A stretch of DNA of 7,991 bases from Syntrophorhabdus sp. PtaB.Bin184 (GTDB lineage: Bacteria; Desulfobacterota; Syntrophorhabdia; Syntrophorhabdales; Syntrophorhabdaceae), in contig MVQQ01000203.1 of NCBI GenBank assembly GCA_002067555.1, positions 1 to 7,991 of the forward strand. Reading direction: 5' to 3'. Numbering within the stretch: position 1 is the first letter of the stretch; the number at the start of each line of letters is the position of its first letter. Position numbers and translations under genes: made by a program. Shown here piece by piece: positions 1-6,385 of this stretch. The notes below the pieces were generated by a model. The model saw only the letters and a list, made by a program, of their open reading frames with translations. It was not told where the DNA came from and made no database searches.

Positions 1-1
1 G

Positions 2-364
2 GAACAGTTCGAGAAGAAGATCATCTCCTTTCAGGCGATACAGCATATCCTTGCCGATATGGCGATACAGGTGGAGGCCGCACGGGCGCTCGTGTACGCC
101 GTGGCCCGGTACATCGACAGCAATCCCAGGGATTTCTCCAAGGTGTCGGCCATGAGCAAGGTTTTTCCCAGCGACGTGGCCATGAAGGTCGTCGTCGATG
201 CCATACAGGTCTTCGGCGGATATGGCTACATGAAGGAGTATCCTGTCGAGAAGATGATGCGCGATGCCAAGATACTCCAGATATATGAAGGCACGAACCA
301 GATACAGCGGAACATCATCGGCCTCGAACTCATCAAGGAATCGGCATCGAAGAAAAGGTCATGA
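2..364 (+). CDS. Acyl-CoA dehydrogenase, C-terminal part (5' end outside window)
   Basis: This is the C-terminal 120 residues of a flavin (FAD) acyl-CoA dehydrogenase, the enzyme that introduces the alpha,beta double bond into acyl-CoA during beta-oxidation or a related catabolic route and passes electrons to electron-transfer flavoprotein. The frame is open from base 2 to the TGA at 362-364, so the start lies upstream of the window. Visible family motifs are SFQAIQH near the start of the fragment, the helix with VFGGYGYMKEYPVEKMMRDA, and IYEGTNQIQR. In the short-chain and butyryl-CoA dehydrogenase branch the Glu of YEGT (codon 287-289) is the catalytic base. That places it nearer to butyryl/short-chain enzymes than to isovaleryl- or long-chain types, but the exact substrate cannot be read from this fragment. 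It ends 52 nt before fabD on the same strand, with no terminator between them. The family call is firm; the substrate is open. Confidence 0.93.
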   Translation, partial: EQFEKKIISFQAIQHILADMAIQVEAARALVYAVARYIDSNPRDFSKVSAMSKVFPSDVAMKVVVDAIQVFGGYGYMKEYPVEKMMRDAKILQIYEGTNQIQRNIIGLELIKESASKKRS

Positions 365-416
365 CGTGAGACACTGATCTCGCGAGGAAGACGATCCACA
401 GGGCGAGAGAGGATAG

Positions 417-1355
417 ATGAAGAAGACAGGTATGGTATTTCCGGGACAGGGTTCCCAGTACATCGGCATGGGCAGGGACCTCTACGACAGGTTCGATTAT
501 GTCCGCGAGATGTTCGCGACCGCCGACAGGGTGCTCGGCTTTCCCATGACGGACCTTTGCTTCAACGGTCCCGAGGACGAGCTGCGCCAGACGTATAACA
601 CACAGCCGTCGCTCCTTCTCGTGGGCTATGCGGTATACGAGGTCTTGAGGAGAGAGGCGGGCGTAACGCCCTTTTTCGTCGCAGGCCACAGCCTCGGCGA
701 GTACACGGCCCTCACTGCAAGCGGCTTTTTCACCTTTGAAGAGGCCCTCGCCATCACGCGAAAAAGGGGCCTGCTGATGGAAGAGGCCTGCCCGAAAGGC
801 AAAGGCGGCATGGTGGCCCTCATCGGCGCCGATATGGAGAAGATAGGCCCCGTCCTCGCGGAGATCTCCCACGACGATTACGTGGCGGTCCCCGCCAACC
901 TCAATTCCGCGGAGCAGATCGTCCTCTCCGGCGACGCCGGGGCGCTCCGGGAGGCCGTGGAGAGATTGAAAGGAACGGGATACAAGAAGGCGGTCTTCCT
1001 CAATGTCTCGGGGCCTTTCCATTCGCCCCTCATGCAGGCGGCCGCGGACCGTCTGAAGAGTGAATTGGCAGCACTCGGCCACGGGGAGCTTTCGGTTCCC
1101 GTCGTCTTCAACGTCGACGCAGCCCCCGGGAAAGACAAAGGGGCGGTGGACGACATGCTCTACCGCCAGATGTTCTCCCCGGTGCTGTGGGAAAAATCTG
1201 TGCAAAGAATGGCTGATGAGGGCGTGGAGCTCTTCATCGAGGCAGGTCCCGGGAAGGTCCTTTCGAACCTCATCAGGAGAATAGTCCCCGGCGTCCCCTG
1301 CGTGAACGCCGAGAGATTCGAAGAGATAGAATCGGTAAGGGGGCTTCTGGCATGA
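417..1355 (+). CDS. fabD: Malonyl-CoA:ACP transacylase FabD
   Basis: FabD moves the malonyl group from malonyl-CoA to acyl carrier protein, supplying the extender unit for type II fatty-acid synthesis in the cytoplasm. The 312-residue product matches the usual length of about 310. The N-terminal FPGQGSQ carries the oxyanion-hole Gln11. The nucleophile elbow GHSLGEYTA has catalytic Ser92. Arg117 sits where the malonate carboxylate is held, and GPFHSPLM gives catalytic His202. The ATG at 417 follows a purine-rich GAGAGAGG site (405-412), and the Met-Lys-Lys start leads directly into the first strand, so the start is well supported. The 52-nt gap before it (365-416) holds only this site and a short CTCGCGAG palindrome (379-386). 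The stop overlaps the fabG start as ATGA, implying coupled translation. Confidence 0.97.
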   Translation: MKKTGMVFPGQGSQYIGMGRDLYDRFDYVREMFATADRVLGFPMTDLCFNGPEDELRQTYNTQPSLLLVGYAVYEVLRREAGVTPFFVAGHSLGEYTALTASGFFTFEEALAITRKRGLLMEEACPKGKGGMVALIGADMEKIGPVLAEISHDDYVAVPANLNSAEQIVLSGDAGALREAVERLKGTGYKKAVFLNVSGPFHSPLMQAAADRLKSELAALGHGELSVPVVFNVDAAPGKDKGAVDDMLYRQMFSPVLWEKSVQRMADEGVELFIEAGPGKVLSNLIRRIVPGVPCVNAERFEEIESVRGLLA

Positions 1356-2077
1356 ACGGAACCGTAACCATCATCACGGGCGCGGCGCAGGGCATCGGCA
1401 GGGCGATCGCGGAGCTTCTCGCCGAAAAGGGCGGCGATGTCGCCATCTTCGATGTGATCGACGGATCAGCCACCTGCGAGGCCATCAGGTCGAAGGGCCG
1501 GCGCTGTGAGTTCTACACCGTCGACGTGTCCGACTCCCGGATGGTCCAGGAAACTGTCGACCAGGCGGTGAAGGACATGGGAAGGATCGACAACCTCGTC
1601 AACAACGCGGGCATAACCGCGGACAAGCTCCTTCTTCGCATGAAGGACGAGGACTGGGACCGGGTCATGACGGTGAACCTCAAGAGCGTCTTCAACTGCA
1701 CGAAGGCCGTCGTCAGGCACATGTTGAGGTCGGGAGGCGGTATTGTCAATATCTCTTCCATTGCCGGTGTCATGGGAAACGCGGGACAGGCAAACTACGC
1801 GGCGAGCAAGGCAGGCATCATCGGCTTCACAAAGAGCGTGGCGAGGGAATACGCGGAGCGCTCCATCAGGGTCAACGCCGTCGCCCCCGGATTCATCAGA
1901 ACAAAGATGACGGACGCCCTCGATGAAAAGACGAAGGAATCGATGTACGCGGCGATTCCCCTCAAACGTCTTGGCGAGCCCGAAGATGTCGCCAACGTGG
2001 TATATTTTCTTCTTTCGAAATACGGCAGCTACGTAACGGGGGAGGTGATAAATGTCAACGGCGGGTTGTACATGTGA
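1352..2077 (+). CDS. fabG: 3-oxoacyl-ACP reductase FabG
   Basis: FabG is a short-chain dehydrogenase/reductase that uses NADPH to reduce 3-oxoacyl-ACP to 3-hydroxyacyl-ACP, the first reduction of each elongation cycle. Its 241 residues are normal for the family. The Rossmann glycine motif TGAAQGIG is at residues 9-16, NNAG is at 84-87, and the catalytic set Asn109, Ser136, Tyr149 and Lys153 is intact (SIAGVMGNAGQANYAASK). VINVNGG near the C-terminus is the usual FabG ending. The ATG overlaps the fabD stop by 4 nt, and an AAGGGGG site lies 8 nt upstream inside fabD. Many SDR enzymes look alike, but position between fabD and acpP makes the assignment secure. It is followed by the 89-nt acpP leader. 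Confidence 0.97.
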   Translation: MNGTVTIITGAAQGIGRAIAELLAEKGGDVAIFDVIDGSATCEAIRSKGRRCEFYTVDVSDSRMVQETVDQAVKDMGRIDNLVNNAGITADKLLLRMKDEDWDRVMTVNLKSVFNCTKAVVRHMLRSGGGIVNISSIAGVMGNAGQANYAASKAGIIGFTKSVAREYAERSIRVNAVAPGFIRTKMTDALDEKTKESMYAAIPLKRLGEPEDVANVVYFLLSKYGSYVTGEVINVNGGLYM

Positions 2078-2166
2078 TCAACGCGTAACCGGGGGGCAGG
2101 TCGTTTTGACATGACGGTTTTCCGGAAGTTTGAAGGAAGTTTTCAATAAAACGAGGAGGTGGCTTA
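2078..2166 (+). promoter_or_regulatory. acpP leader with candidate promoter and helical-phase repeat
   Basis: This 89-nt gap is the longest gene-free stretch in the window. It contains a perfect TTGACA hexamer (2106-2111). At a 17-nt spacing the matching -10 is TTTGAA (2129-2134), only three of six consensus bases, so a promoter is possible but not convincing. It also holds the palindrome TTCCGGAA (2120-2127), two copies of GGAAGTTT (2124-2131 and 2135-2142) set 11 bp apart, about one helical turn, and a short TTGAA/TTCAA inverted pair (2130-2134, 2142-2146). These could form an operator, but I recognise no known fatty-acid regulator site such as FapR, FabT or FadR. No terminator-like hairpin with a T run is present, so read-through from fabG is expected. 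Confidence 0.35.
2154..2160 (+). promoter_or_regulatory. Strong ribosome binding site of acpP
   Basis: AGGAGGT, which continues into GG, is a full match to the anti-Shine-Dalgarno sequence, ending about 7 nt before the acpP ATG. It is the strongest site in the window, in keeping with the high cellular demand for acyl carrier protein and the need to translate it more often than its operon partners. Confidence 0.85.
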
Positions 2167-2406
2167 ATGTCAGTAACTGAAAAAGTAAGAAAGATGATCG
2201 TGGATCAGCTCGGGGTAAGCGAGTCGGAAGTCGTTCCGGAAGCTAAGTTCATCGATGACCTCGGCGCGGATTCTCTTGATATCGTTGAGCTTATCATGGC
2301 ACTGGAAGACGAGTACAGCATCGAGATCCCCGACGAGGATGCCGAAAAGATGGAGACCGTGGGGGATGCGATCAGATACATAGAAGATCGCCTGGCGGGC
2401 AAATAA
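2167..2406 (+). CDS. acpP: Acyl carrier protein AcpP
   Basis: AcpP carries growing acyl chains on a 4'-phosphopantetheine arm and shuttles them between FabD, FabG, FabF and other enzymes. The product is a small acidic protein of 79 residues, the standard size. The GADSLDIVELIMALE motif has Ser36 as the phosphopantetheine attachment site. It is followed by the acidic helix II and the EIPDEDAEKM segment that contact partner enzymes. The ATG at 2167 is set by the AGGAGGT site just upstream. Its place between fabG and fabF marks it as the primary fatty-acid carrier, not a polyketide or specialised ACP. The fabF start follows after 16 nt. Confidence 0.98.
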   Translation: MSVTEKVRKMIVDQLGVSESEVVPEAKFIDDLGADSLDIVELIMALEDEYSIEIPDEDAEKMETVGDAIRYIEDRLAGK

Positions 2407-2412
2407 TCCAGC

Positions 2413-2425
2413 GAGGTGTCGTTTG
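2413..2425 (+). promoter_or_regulatory. Ribosome binding site that sets a TTG start for fabF
   Basis: GAGG at 2413-2416 lies 6 nt before TTG (2423-2425). The nearby GTG at 2416-2418 is out of frame, and the next in-frame start would remove the conserved first strand RRVVITGVG of ketosynthases. TTG is therefore the best-supported start, a weak initiator that may keep FabF output below that of AcpP. Confidence 0.8.
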
Positions 2426-3664
2426 AAAAGACGGGTAGTCATCACCGGTGTCGGTCTCGTGACGCCCCTCGGAGTGGGGGTCGACAACGTTTGGACGGAG
2501 ATCCTGAACGGGAGATCCGGGATCGCACCGCTAACACGATTCGACAGTACACACCATGATACGAAGATAGCCGGCGAAGTGAAGGATTTCCATGCCGAGG
2601 AATATGTCTCGGTCAAGGAGATGAAGCGGATGGATCTCTTCATCCAGTACGCGCTCGCCGCAACAAAGATAGCGATGGGGGACTCCGGTCTCGACATCTC
2701 CAGGGAGGATGCCGAACGGATCGGGGTGATCGTGGGAACCGGTCTCGGCGGCCTGCCGACCCTCGAGAAATACCACAGCATCTGCCTGGAGAGGGGACCG
2801 GGGCGTATCTCCCCCTTCTTCATTCCCATGCTCATCGCCAACGAGGCACCGGGGCACATAGCCATCCAGTACGGGATAAAGGGTCCCAACCTCTGCATTG
2901 TCACCGCCTGCGCCACGGGCGCTCATTCCATAGGTGACGCCGTGAGGGTCATACAATATGGTGACGCCGACATGATGGTGGCCGGTGGCTGCGAGGCGAA
3001 CCTCACGCCTCTCACCGTGGGTGGATTCAACGCGATGAAGGCCCTTTCCACCCGCAACAGCGAACCCGAGAGGGCCTCACGGCCCTTCGAAAAGGATCGT
3101 GACGGTTTCATCGTGGCCGAAGGCGCGGGCATCGTCATCATCGAGGAACTCGAACATGCCCGCAAAAGGGGCGCGAAGATCTACGCCGAACTCATCGGAT
3201 ACGGGTATAATGGGGACGCTTATCATATAACGGCCCCCTGCCCCGACGGAGACGGGTTCATCCGGTGTATGAACATGGCGCTTCGGGACGCCTCGCTTGC
3301 CCCGGACGCGGTGGATTACATCAACGCCCACGGAACCTCCACGGACCTCAACGACCAGACGGAGACGCTGGCCATAAAAAAAGTCTTTGGCGAGAGGGCA
3401 TACAAGTTGCCCGTGAGTTCCACGAAATCCATGACGGGGCATCTTCTCGGCGCCGCAGGTGCCATAGAGGCGATCTTCACCGCGCTGGCGATCAGGGATC
3501 AGGTCTGTCCTCCAACGATCAACTACGAAACACCCGATCCCGACTGCGACCTTGACTATGTCCCTAACGAGGCCCGCAAACACGCCATCAACGTGGCGCT
3601 CTCCAACTCCTTCGGTTTCGGGGGCACGAACTGCGTTCTCGTCCTCAGGAGGTTCGAAGGATGA
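2423..3664 (+). CDS. fabF: 3-oxoacyl-ACP synthase II FabF
   Basis: FabF is the elongating beta-ketoacyl-ACP synthase (KAS II): it condenses acyl-enzyme with malonyl-ACP, releasing carbon dioxide. The 413-residue length equals that of the E. coli enzyme. The Cys-His-His triad is complete: Cys163 in TACATGAHS, His303 in NAHGTSTDLND and His340 in STKSMTGHLLGAAGA, with Lys335 beside it. The glycine-rich NSFGFGGTN near the C-terminus carries the family's gate loop. The Asp in NAHGTSTDLND, where Pro is common, is a minor variant. Translation starts at TTG (2423) and the stop overlaps the rpiB ATG by 4 nt. A FabB (KAS I) role cannot be excluded by sequence alone, but the motifs and context favour FabF. 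No fabH (initiating synthase) is in the window. Confidence 0.97.
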   Translation: MKRRVVITGVGLVTPLGVGVDNVWTEILNGRSGIAPLTRFDSTHHDTKIAGEVKDFHAEEYVSVKEMKRMDLFIQYALAATKIAMGDSGLDISREDAERIGVIVGTGLGGLPTLEKYHSICLERGPGRISPFFIPMLIANEAPGHIAIQYGIKGPNLCIVTACATGAHSIGDAVRVIQYGDADMMVAGGCEANLTPLTVGGFNAMKALSTRNSEPERASRPFEKDRDGFIVAEGAGIVIIEELEHARKRGAKIYAELIGYGYNGDAYHITAPCPDGDGFIRCMNMALRDASLAPDAVDYINAHGTSTDLNDQTETLAIKKVFGERAYKLPVSSTKSMTGHLLGAAGAIEAIFTALAIRDQVCPPTINYETPDPDCDLDYVPNEARKHAINVALSNSFGFGGTNCVLVLRRFEG

Positions 3665-4110
3665 AGATAGCGGTCGGCTCGGACCATGCCGGTTTCGAGC
3701 TGAAAGAGCACATAAAGGGTATTCTCCCGGCCGGAGAGTATGACGTGACGGACGTGGGGACGCACTCCCCGGAATCCGTCGACTACCCCGACTTCGGTTT
3801 GGAGGTTGCGAGACGCGTCGCGGCCGGCGAAGCCGACAGGGGCATACTCATCTGTGGAACAGGGATTGGAATGAGCATAGCGGCAAACAAGGTCAGAGGC
3901 ATCCGCGCCGCTCTCGTTTGCGATCTCTACACCGCCGCCCAGAGCCGCAGGCACAATGACGCCAACGTGCTCGTTCTTGCGGGCAGGGTCACCGGAAAGG
4001 GCCTTGCTGAAGAGATAGTGAAGACGTGGCTTTCCACTGAATTCGAAGGCGGCAGGCACCTTGGCAGGTTGAAGAAGATAGAGGCTTTCGAAAAAAACAC
4101 GGACAGGTAA
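3661..4110 (+). CDS. rpiB: Ribose-5-phosphate isomerase B RpiB
   Basis: RpiB interconverts ribulose 5-phosphate and ribose 5-phosphate in the non-oxidative pentose phosphate pathway, supplying ribose for nucleotides. The 149-residue product equals the E. coli RpiB length. SDHAGFELK (from residue 7) is the N-terminal signature. CGTGIGMSIAANK has Cys65, the catalytic base, followed by the anion-binding loop. His98 in SRRHNDAN matches the ring-opening His, and FEGGRHLGR (128-136) supplies phosphate-binding residues. The ATG at 3661 overlaps the fabF stop, with AGGAGG 8 nt upstream (3647-3652) inside fabF. The LacA/LacB and allose-phosphate isomerase branch shares this fold, but the lack of sugar-catabolism genes nearby favours RpiB. 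glyA starts 3 nt after its stop. Confidence 0.95.
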   Translation: MKIAVGSDHAGFELKEHIKGILPAGEYDVTDVGTHSPESVDYPDFGLEVARRVAAGEADRGILICGTGIGMSIAANKVRGIRAALVCDLYTAAQSRRHNDANVLVLAGRVTGKGLAEEIVKTWLSTEFEGGRHLGRLKKIEAFEKNTDR

Positions 4111-4113
4111 GAC

Positions 4114-5361
4114 ATGAAACTTGACGGAAAAGACAAGAAGGTGTTCGAGCTGATGAGGCGCGAACTGGACCGCGAGGAATACAGTCTCATACTCATCGCT
4201 TCCGAGAACTATGTCGACGAGGATGTCCTCACGACACAGGGATGTGTCCTCACGAACAAGTATGCCGAAGGGTATCCGTCGAAGAGATATTACAGCGGAT
4301 GCACCTACCTCGACGAGATAGAGAGCATCGCCATAGAACGCGCCAAAACGCTCTTCGGGGCGGAACATGCGAACGTCCAGCCCCATTCCGGATCGTCGGC
4401 CAACATGGCCGTCTTCTATGCCGCTCTTGAACGCGGCGACACGGTCCTGGGAATGGATATCGCCCACGGCGGCCACCTGACCCACGGTGCGAGGCCGAGC
4501 TTCTCGGGCAAGTGGTACCGGTCGGTGTCATACCCGGTATCGGCGAAGAACGAGATGCTCGATTACGACGAGATACGGAGCATCGCCCGCAAGGAAAGAC
4601 CGAAGCTCATCATCGCAGGCGCCAGCGCCTATTCAAAGATCATAGACTTCGCGAAGTTCAGGGAGATCGCCGACGAGGTGGAGGCTTACTTGATGGCCGA
4701 CATCGCTCACATCGCCGGCCTTGTCGCGGCCGGCCTCCATCCGAGCCCGGTGGGACACGCCCACTTCATCACCACCACCACGCACAAGACCTTGAGGGGC
4801 CCCCGGGGAGGGCTCGTGATGTGCACCGCCGACCTGGCGAAGAAGATAGATTCCGCCGTCTTTCCCGGCATCCAGGGCGGCCCTCTCATGCACGTCATCG
4901 CCGCCAAGGCGGTGGCGCTCGGCGAGGCCATGACCGAGGAGTTCAAGGAATATCAGCGCCAGATCGTCGCGAATGCGAAGCACATGGCGAAGTGCATGGC
5001 GGAACTCGGCTTCCGCATCGTGTCGGGAGGCACCGACAACCATCTCTTCCTCGTTGACCTCACTCCCAAGAACGTGACGGGGAACGAGGCACAGATAGCC
5101 CTCGAAGCGAGCGGCATCATGGTCAACAAGAATCTCATCCCCTTCGACACGAAAACCCCCGGCGTCACGAGCGGTATCAGGCTGGGAACCCCCGCCGTCA
5201 CCACGCGGGGCATGAAGGAAAAGGAGATGGAGATAATCTGCGAGATGATCGATGCCGTCCTGAGACGGCCCGGCGATGCGTCGTTCATGGACAGCACGCG
5301 TGCCCGGGTGAGGGAGATGTGCAAGAAGTTTCCCTTTTACTCGCGCATATATGAAATATGA
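4114..5361 (+). CDS. glyA: Serine hydroxymethyltransferase GlyA
   Basis: GlyA is a pyridoxal-phosphate enzyme that converts serine and tetrahydrofolate to glycine and 5,10-methylene-tetrahydrofolate, the main one-carbon source for thymidylate, purines and methionine. The 415 residues are normal for bacterial enzymes. Visible are KYAEGYPSKRYYSG (49-62), the PLP-ring region VQPHSGSSANMAV (88-100), ADIAHIAGL with Asp196 and His199, the signature TTTTHKTLRGPRGG with PLP-binding Lys225, and SGIRLGTPA with Arg356, which binds the substrate carboxylate. The ATG at 4114 lies 3 nt after the rpiB stop, with a modest ACAGG site (4103-4107) in the rpiB tail. The stop overlaps the deaminase start as ATGA. 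With the deaminase it supplies both substrates of thymidylate synthase. Confidence 0.97.
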   Translation: MKLDGKDKKVFELMRRELDREEYSLILIASENYVDEDVLTTQGCVLTNKYAEGYPSKRYYSGCTYLDEIESIAIERAKTLFGAEHANVQPHSGSSANMAVFYAALERGDTVLGMDIAHGGHLTHGARPSFSGKWYRSVSYPVSAKNEMLDYDEIRSIARKERPKLIIAGASAYSKIIDFAKFREIADEVEAYLMADIAHIAGLVAAGLHPSPVGHAHFITTTTHKTLRGPRGGLVMCTADLAKKIDSAVFPGIQGGPLMHVIAAKAVALGEAMTEEFKEYQRQIVANAKHMAKCMAELGFRIVSGGTDNHLFLVDLTPKNVTGNEAQIALEASGIMVNKNLIPFDTKTPGVTSGIRLGTPAVTTRGMKEKEMEIICEMIDAVLRRPGDASFMDSTRARVREMCKKFPFYSRIYEI

Positions 5362-5894
5362 AAAACCGTCGTCCTGACTGGAATTCCTATTTCATGGAGA
5401 TAGCACACATCGTCTCCATGAGATCGACCTGCCTGCGCCGAAACGTGGGAGCCGTCATTGTGAAGGACAAACGGATACTTGCCACCGGCTACAACGGGGC
5501 CCCTTCGGGGCTCAAGCATTGTCTGGAGGTCGGTTGCCTGAGGGAGATGCTCAAGATCCCTCCGGGTGAGCGCCATGAACTGTGCCGCGGGCTTCATGCG
5601 GAACAGAATGCCATCATACAGGCGGCGTATCACGGGGTGTCCATAAACGGCGCGCATCTCTATTGCACCCACCTGCCCTGCTCGATATGCATAAAGATGC
5701 TCATCAATGCGGGCATCCGGGAGGTCTATTACGAGAACGGATATCCCGATGAGCTTTCATTGAGCCTCATCGAAGAATCAAGCATTGTGCTCAAAAGGAT
5801 AAAAAGGGTCAAGACAAAAGACCCTTCGGCCCGAAGAACACCCCCGGAGCCGAAGGCCGGAACAAAACGAAAGACAACGTCGCGCAACACCTGA
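5358..5894 (+). CDS. Deoxycytidylate (dCMP) deaminase, ComEB-like, with basic tail
   Basis: This zinc enzyme of the cytidine deaminase fold is predicted to convert dCMP to dUMP, the precursor of dTMP. The catalytic zinc site is complete: HAEQNA gives His80 and the proton-shuttling Glu82, and THLPCSIC gives Cys108 and Cys111. Further cysteines at 25, 55, 60 and 76 sit where ComEB and related dCMP deaminases also have them and may form a second, structural metal site (inference). The core ends near residue 150; the last 28 residues are rich in Lys, Arg, Pro and Thr, with no recognisable fold. The ATG at 5358 overlaps the glyA stop and has no Shine-Dalgarno match before it, so translation probably depends on ribosomes finishing glyA. 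It is followed 19 nt later by nrdR. The family is clear; substrate specificity rests on resemblance and context. Confidence 0.9.
   Translation: MKNRRPDWNSYFMEIAHIVSMRSTCLRRNVGAVIVKDKRILATGYNGAPSGLKHCLEVGCLREMLKIPPGERHELCRGLHAEQNAIIQAAYHGVSINGAHLYCTHLPCSICIKMLINAGIREVYYENGYPDELSLSLIEESSIVLKRIKRVKTKDPSARRTPPEPKAGTKRKTTSRNT
5804..5856 (+). repeat. Overlapping inverted repeats in the deaminase tail
   Basis: Two perfect inverted repeats share bases and so would form mutually exclusive RNA hairpins. One is AAGGGTC (5804-5810) with GACCCTT (5820-5826) and a 9-nt A-rich loop. The other is CCTTCGGC (5823-5830) with GCCGAAGG (5849-5856) and an 18-nt loop. A smaller stem, CTTCG/CGAAG (5824-5828, 5832-5836), competes with both. 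They lie in the unconserved 3' end of the deaminase gene, about 60-110 nt before the nrdR start. There is no T run after them, so this is not a standard terminator. The repeats are seen directly; any function is a guess. Confidence 0.45.
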
Positions 5895-5913
5895 GGGTCG
5901 TCGGGGTGGCCTT

Positions 5914-6378
5914 ATGAAGTGTCCCTTCTGCAGCTACGTGGAAAGCAAGGTCCTCGATTCGAGGATGAGCAAGGAAATGGACACGATCCGGCGCCGGCGG
6001 GAGTGCCTCAAGTGCGGCAAACGGTTTACCACCGCCGAAAGGCTCGAGGAGGGACTGCCCCTCGTGGTCAAGAAGGACGGGAGGCGGGAAGTGTTCGACA
6101 GGACAAAGATCCTCGGTGGATTGAACAAGGCCTGCGAGAAGAGGCCCATCAGCGTCACCAACCTGGAAAAGATCGTCTCGAGGATCGAATACAATCTCCT
6201 CGAGAGGGGCGAGCGGGAAATAAAGGCCACGGAGATCGGCGAGATGGTCATGGGCGAGCTCAAGACCCTCGATGAGGTCGCCTATGTTCGCTTCGCTTCC
6301 GTTTACAGGCAATTCCGTGATATAAATGAGTTCATGAGCGAGCTGACCCAGTTGCTCTTGAAGAAGGACGAGGAGTGA
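5914..6378 (+). CDS. nrdR: Transcriptional repressor NrdR
   Basis: NrdR is the zinc-ribbon and ATP-cone regulator that binds NrdR boxes upstream of ribonucleotide reductase genes and represses them when dATP with ATP signals enough deoxynucleotides. The product has 154 residues, the usual size. The N-terminal MKCPFC and CLKCGKRFTT supply the zinc ligands Cys3, Cys6, Cys31 and Cys34, separated by the basic DNA-contacting stretch RRRRE (26-30). The ATP-cone follows from about residue 48 (VVKKDGRREVFDRTK) to VAYVRFASVYRQFRD (122-136). The ATG at 5914 gives the invariant MKCPFC start, and GGGGTGG (5903-5909) is its ribosome binding site. No ribonucleotide reductase gene or clear pair of NrdR boxes is visible here, so its targets lie elsewhere. 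It sits between the dCMP deaminase and ribD, as in many related operons. Confidence 0.97.
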   Translation: MKCPFCSYVESKVLDSRMSKEMDTIRRRRECLKCGKRFTTAERLEEGLPLVVKKDGRREVFDRTKILGGLNKACEKRPISVTNLEKIVSRIEYNLLERGEREIKATEIGEMVMGELKTLDEVAYVRFASVYRQFRDINEFMSELTQLLLKKDEE

Positions 6379-6385
6379 CCTGCCG

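Noticed and set aside
333..1205. 290-codon open frame on the minus strand opposite fabD
   Set aside because: It lies wholly against a fabD reading frame with intact catalytic motifs, shows no recognisable domain, and is expected from GC-rich codon positions.
2140..2150. AT-rich CAATAA near the acpP ribosome binding site as a -10 box for TTGACA
   Set aside because: The spacing from TTGACA is over 30 nt, far beyond what sigma-70 promoters tolerate.
3556..4485. 309-codon open frame on the minus strand across fabF, rpiB and glyA
   Set aside because: It is antisense to three conserved enzymes and crosses their junctions; its product has no family motif, so it is a compositional shadow.
4512..5057. 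181-codon plus-strand frame inside glyA encoding a His- and Arg-rich product with a run of histidines
   Set aside because: It is an out-of-frame reading of the conserved SHMT segment around Lys225; the histidine run comes from repeated threonine codons.
5822..5860. Possible Rho-independent terminator after the dCMP deaminase core
   Set aside because: The GC-rich hairpin is followed by an A-rich stretch, not a T run, and lies inside the coding frame.
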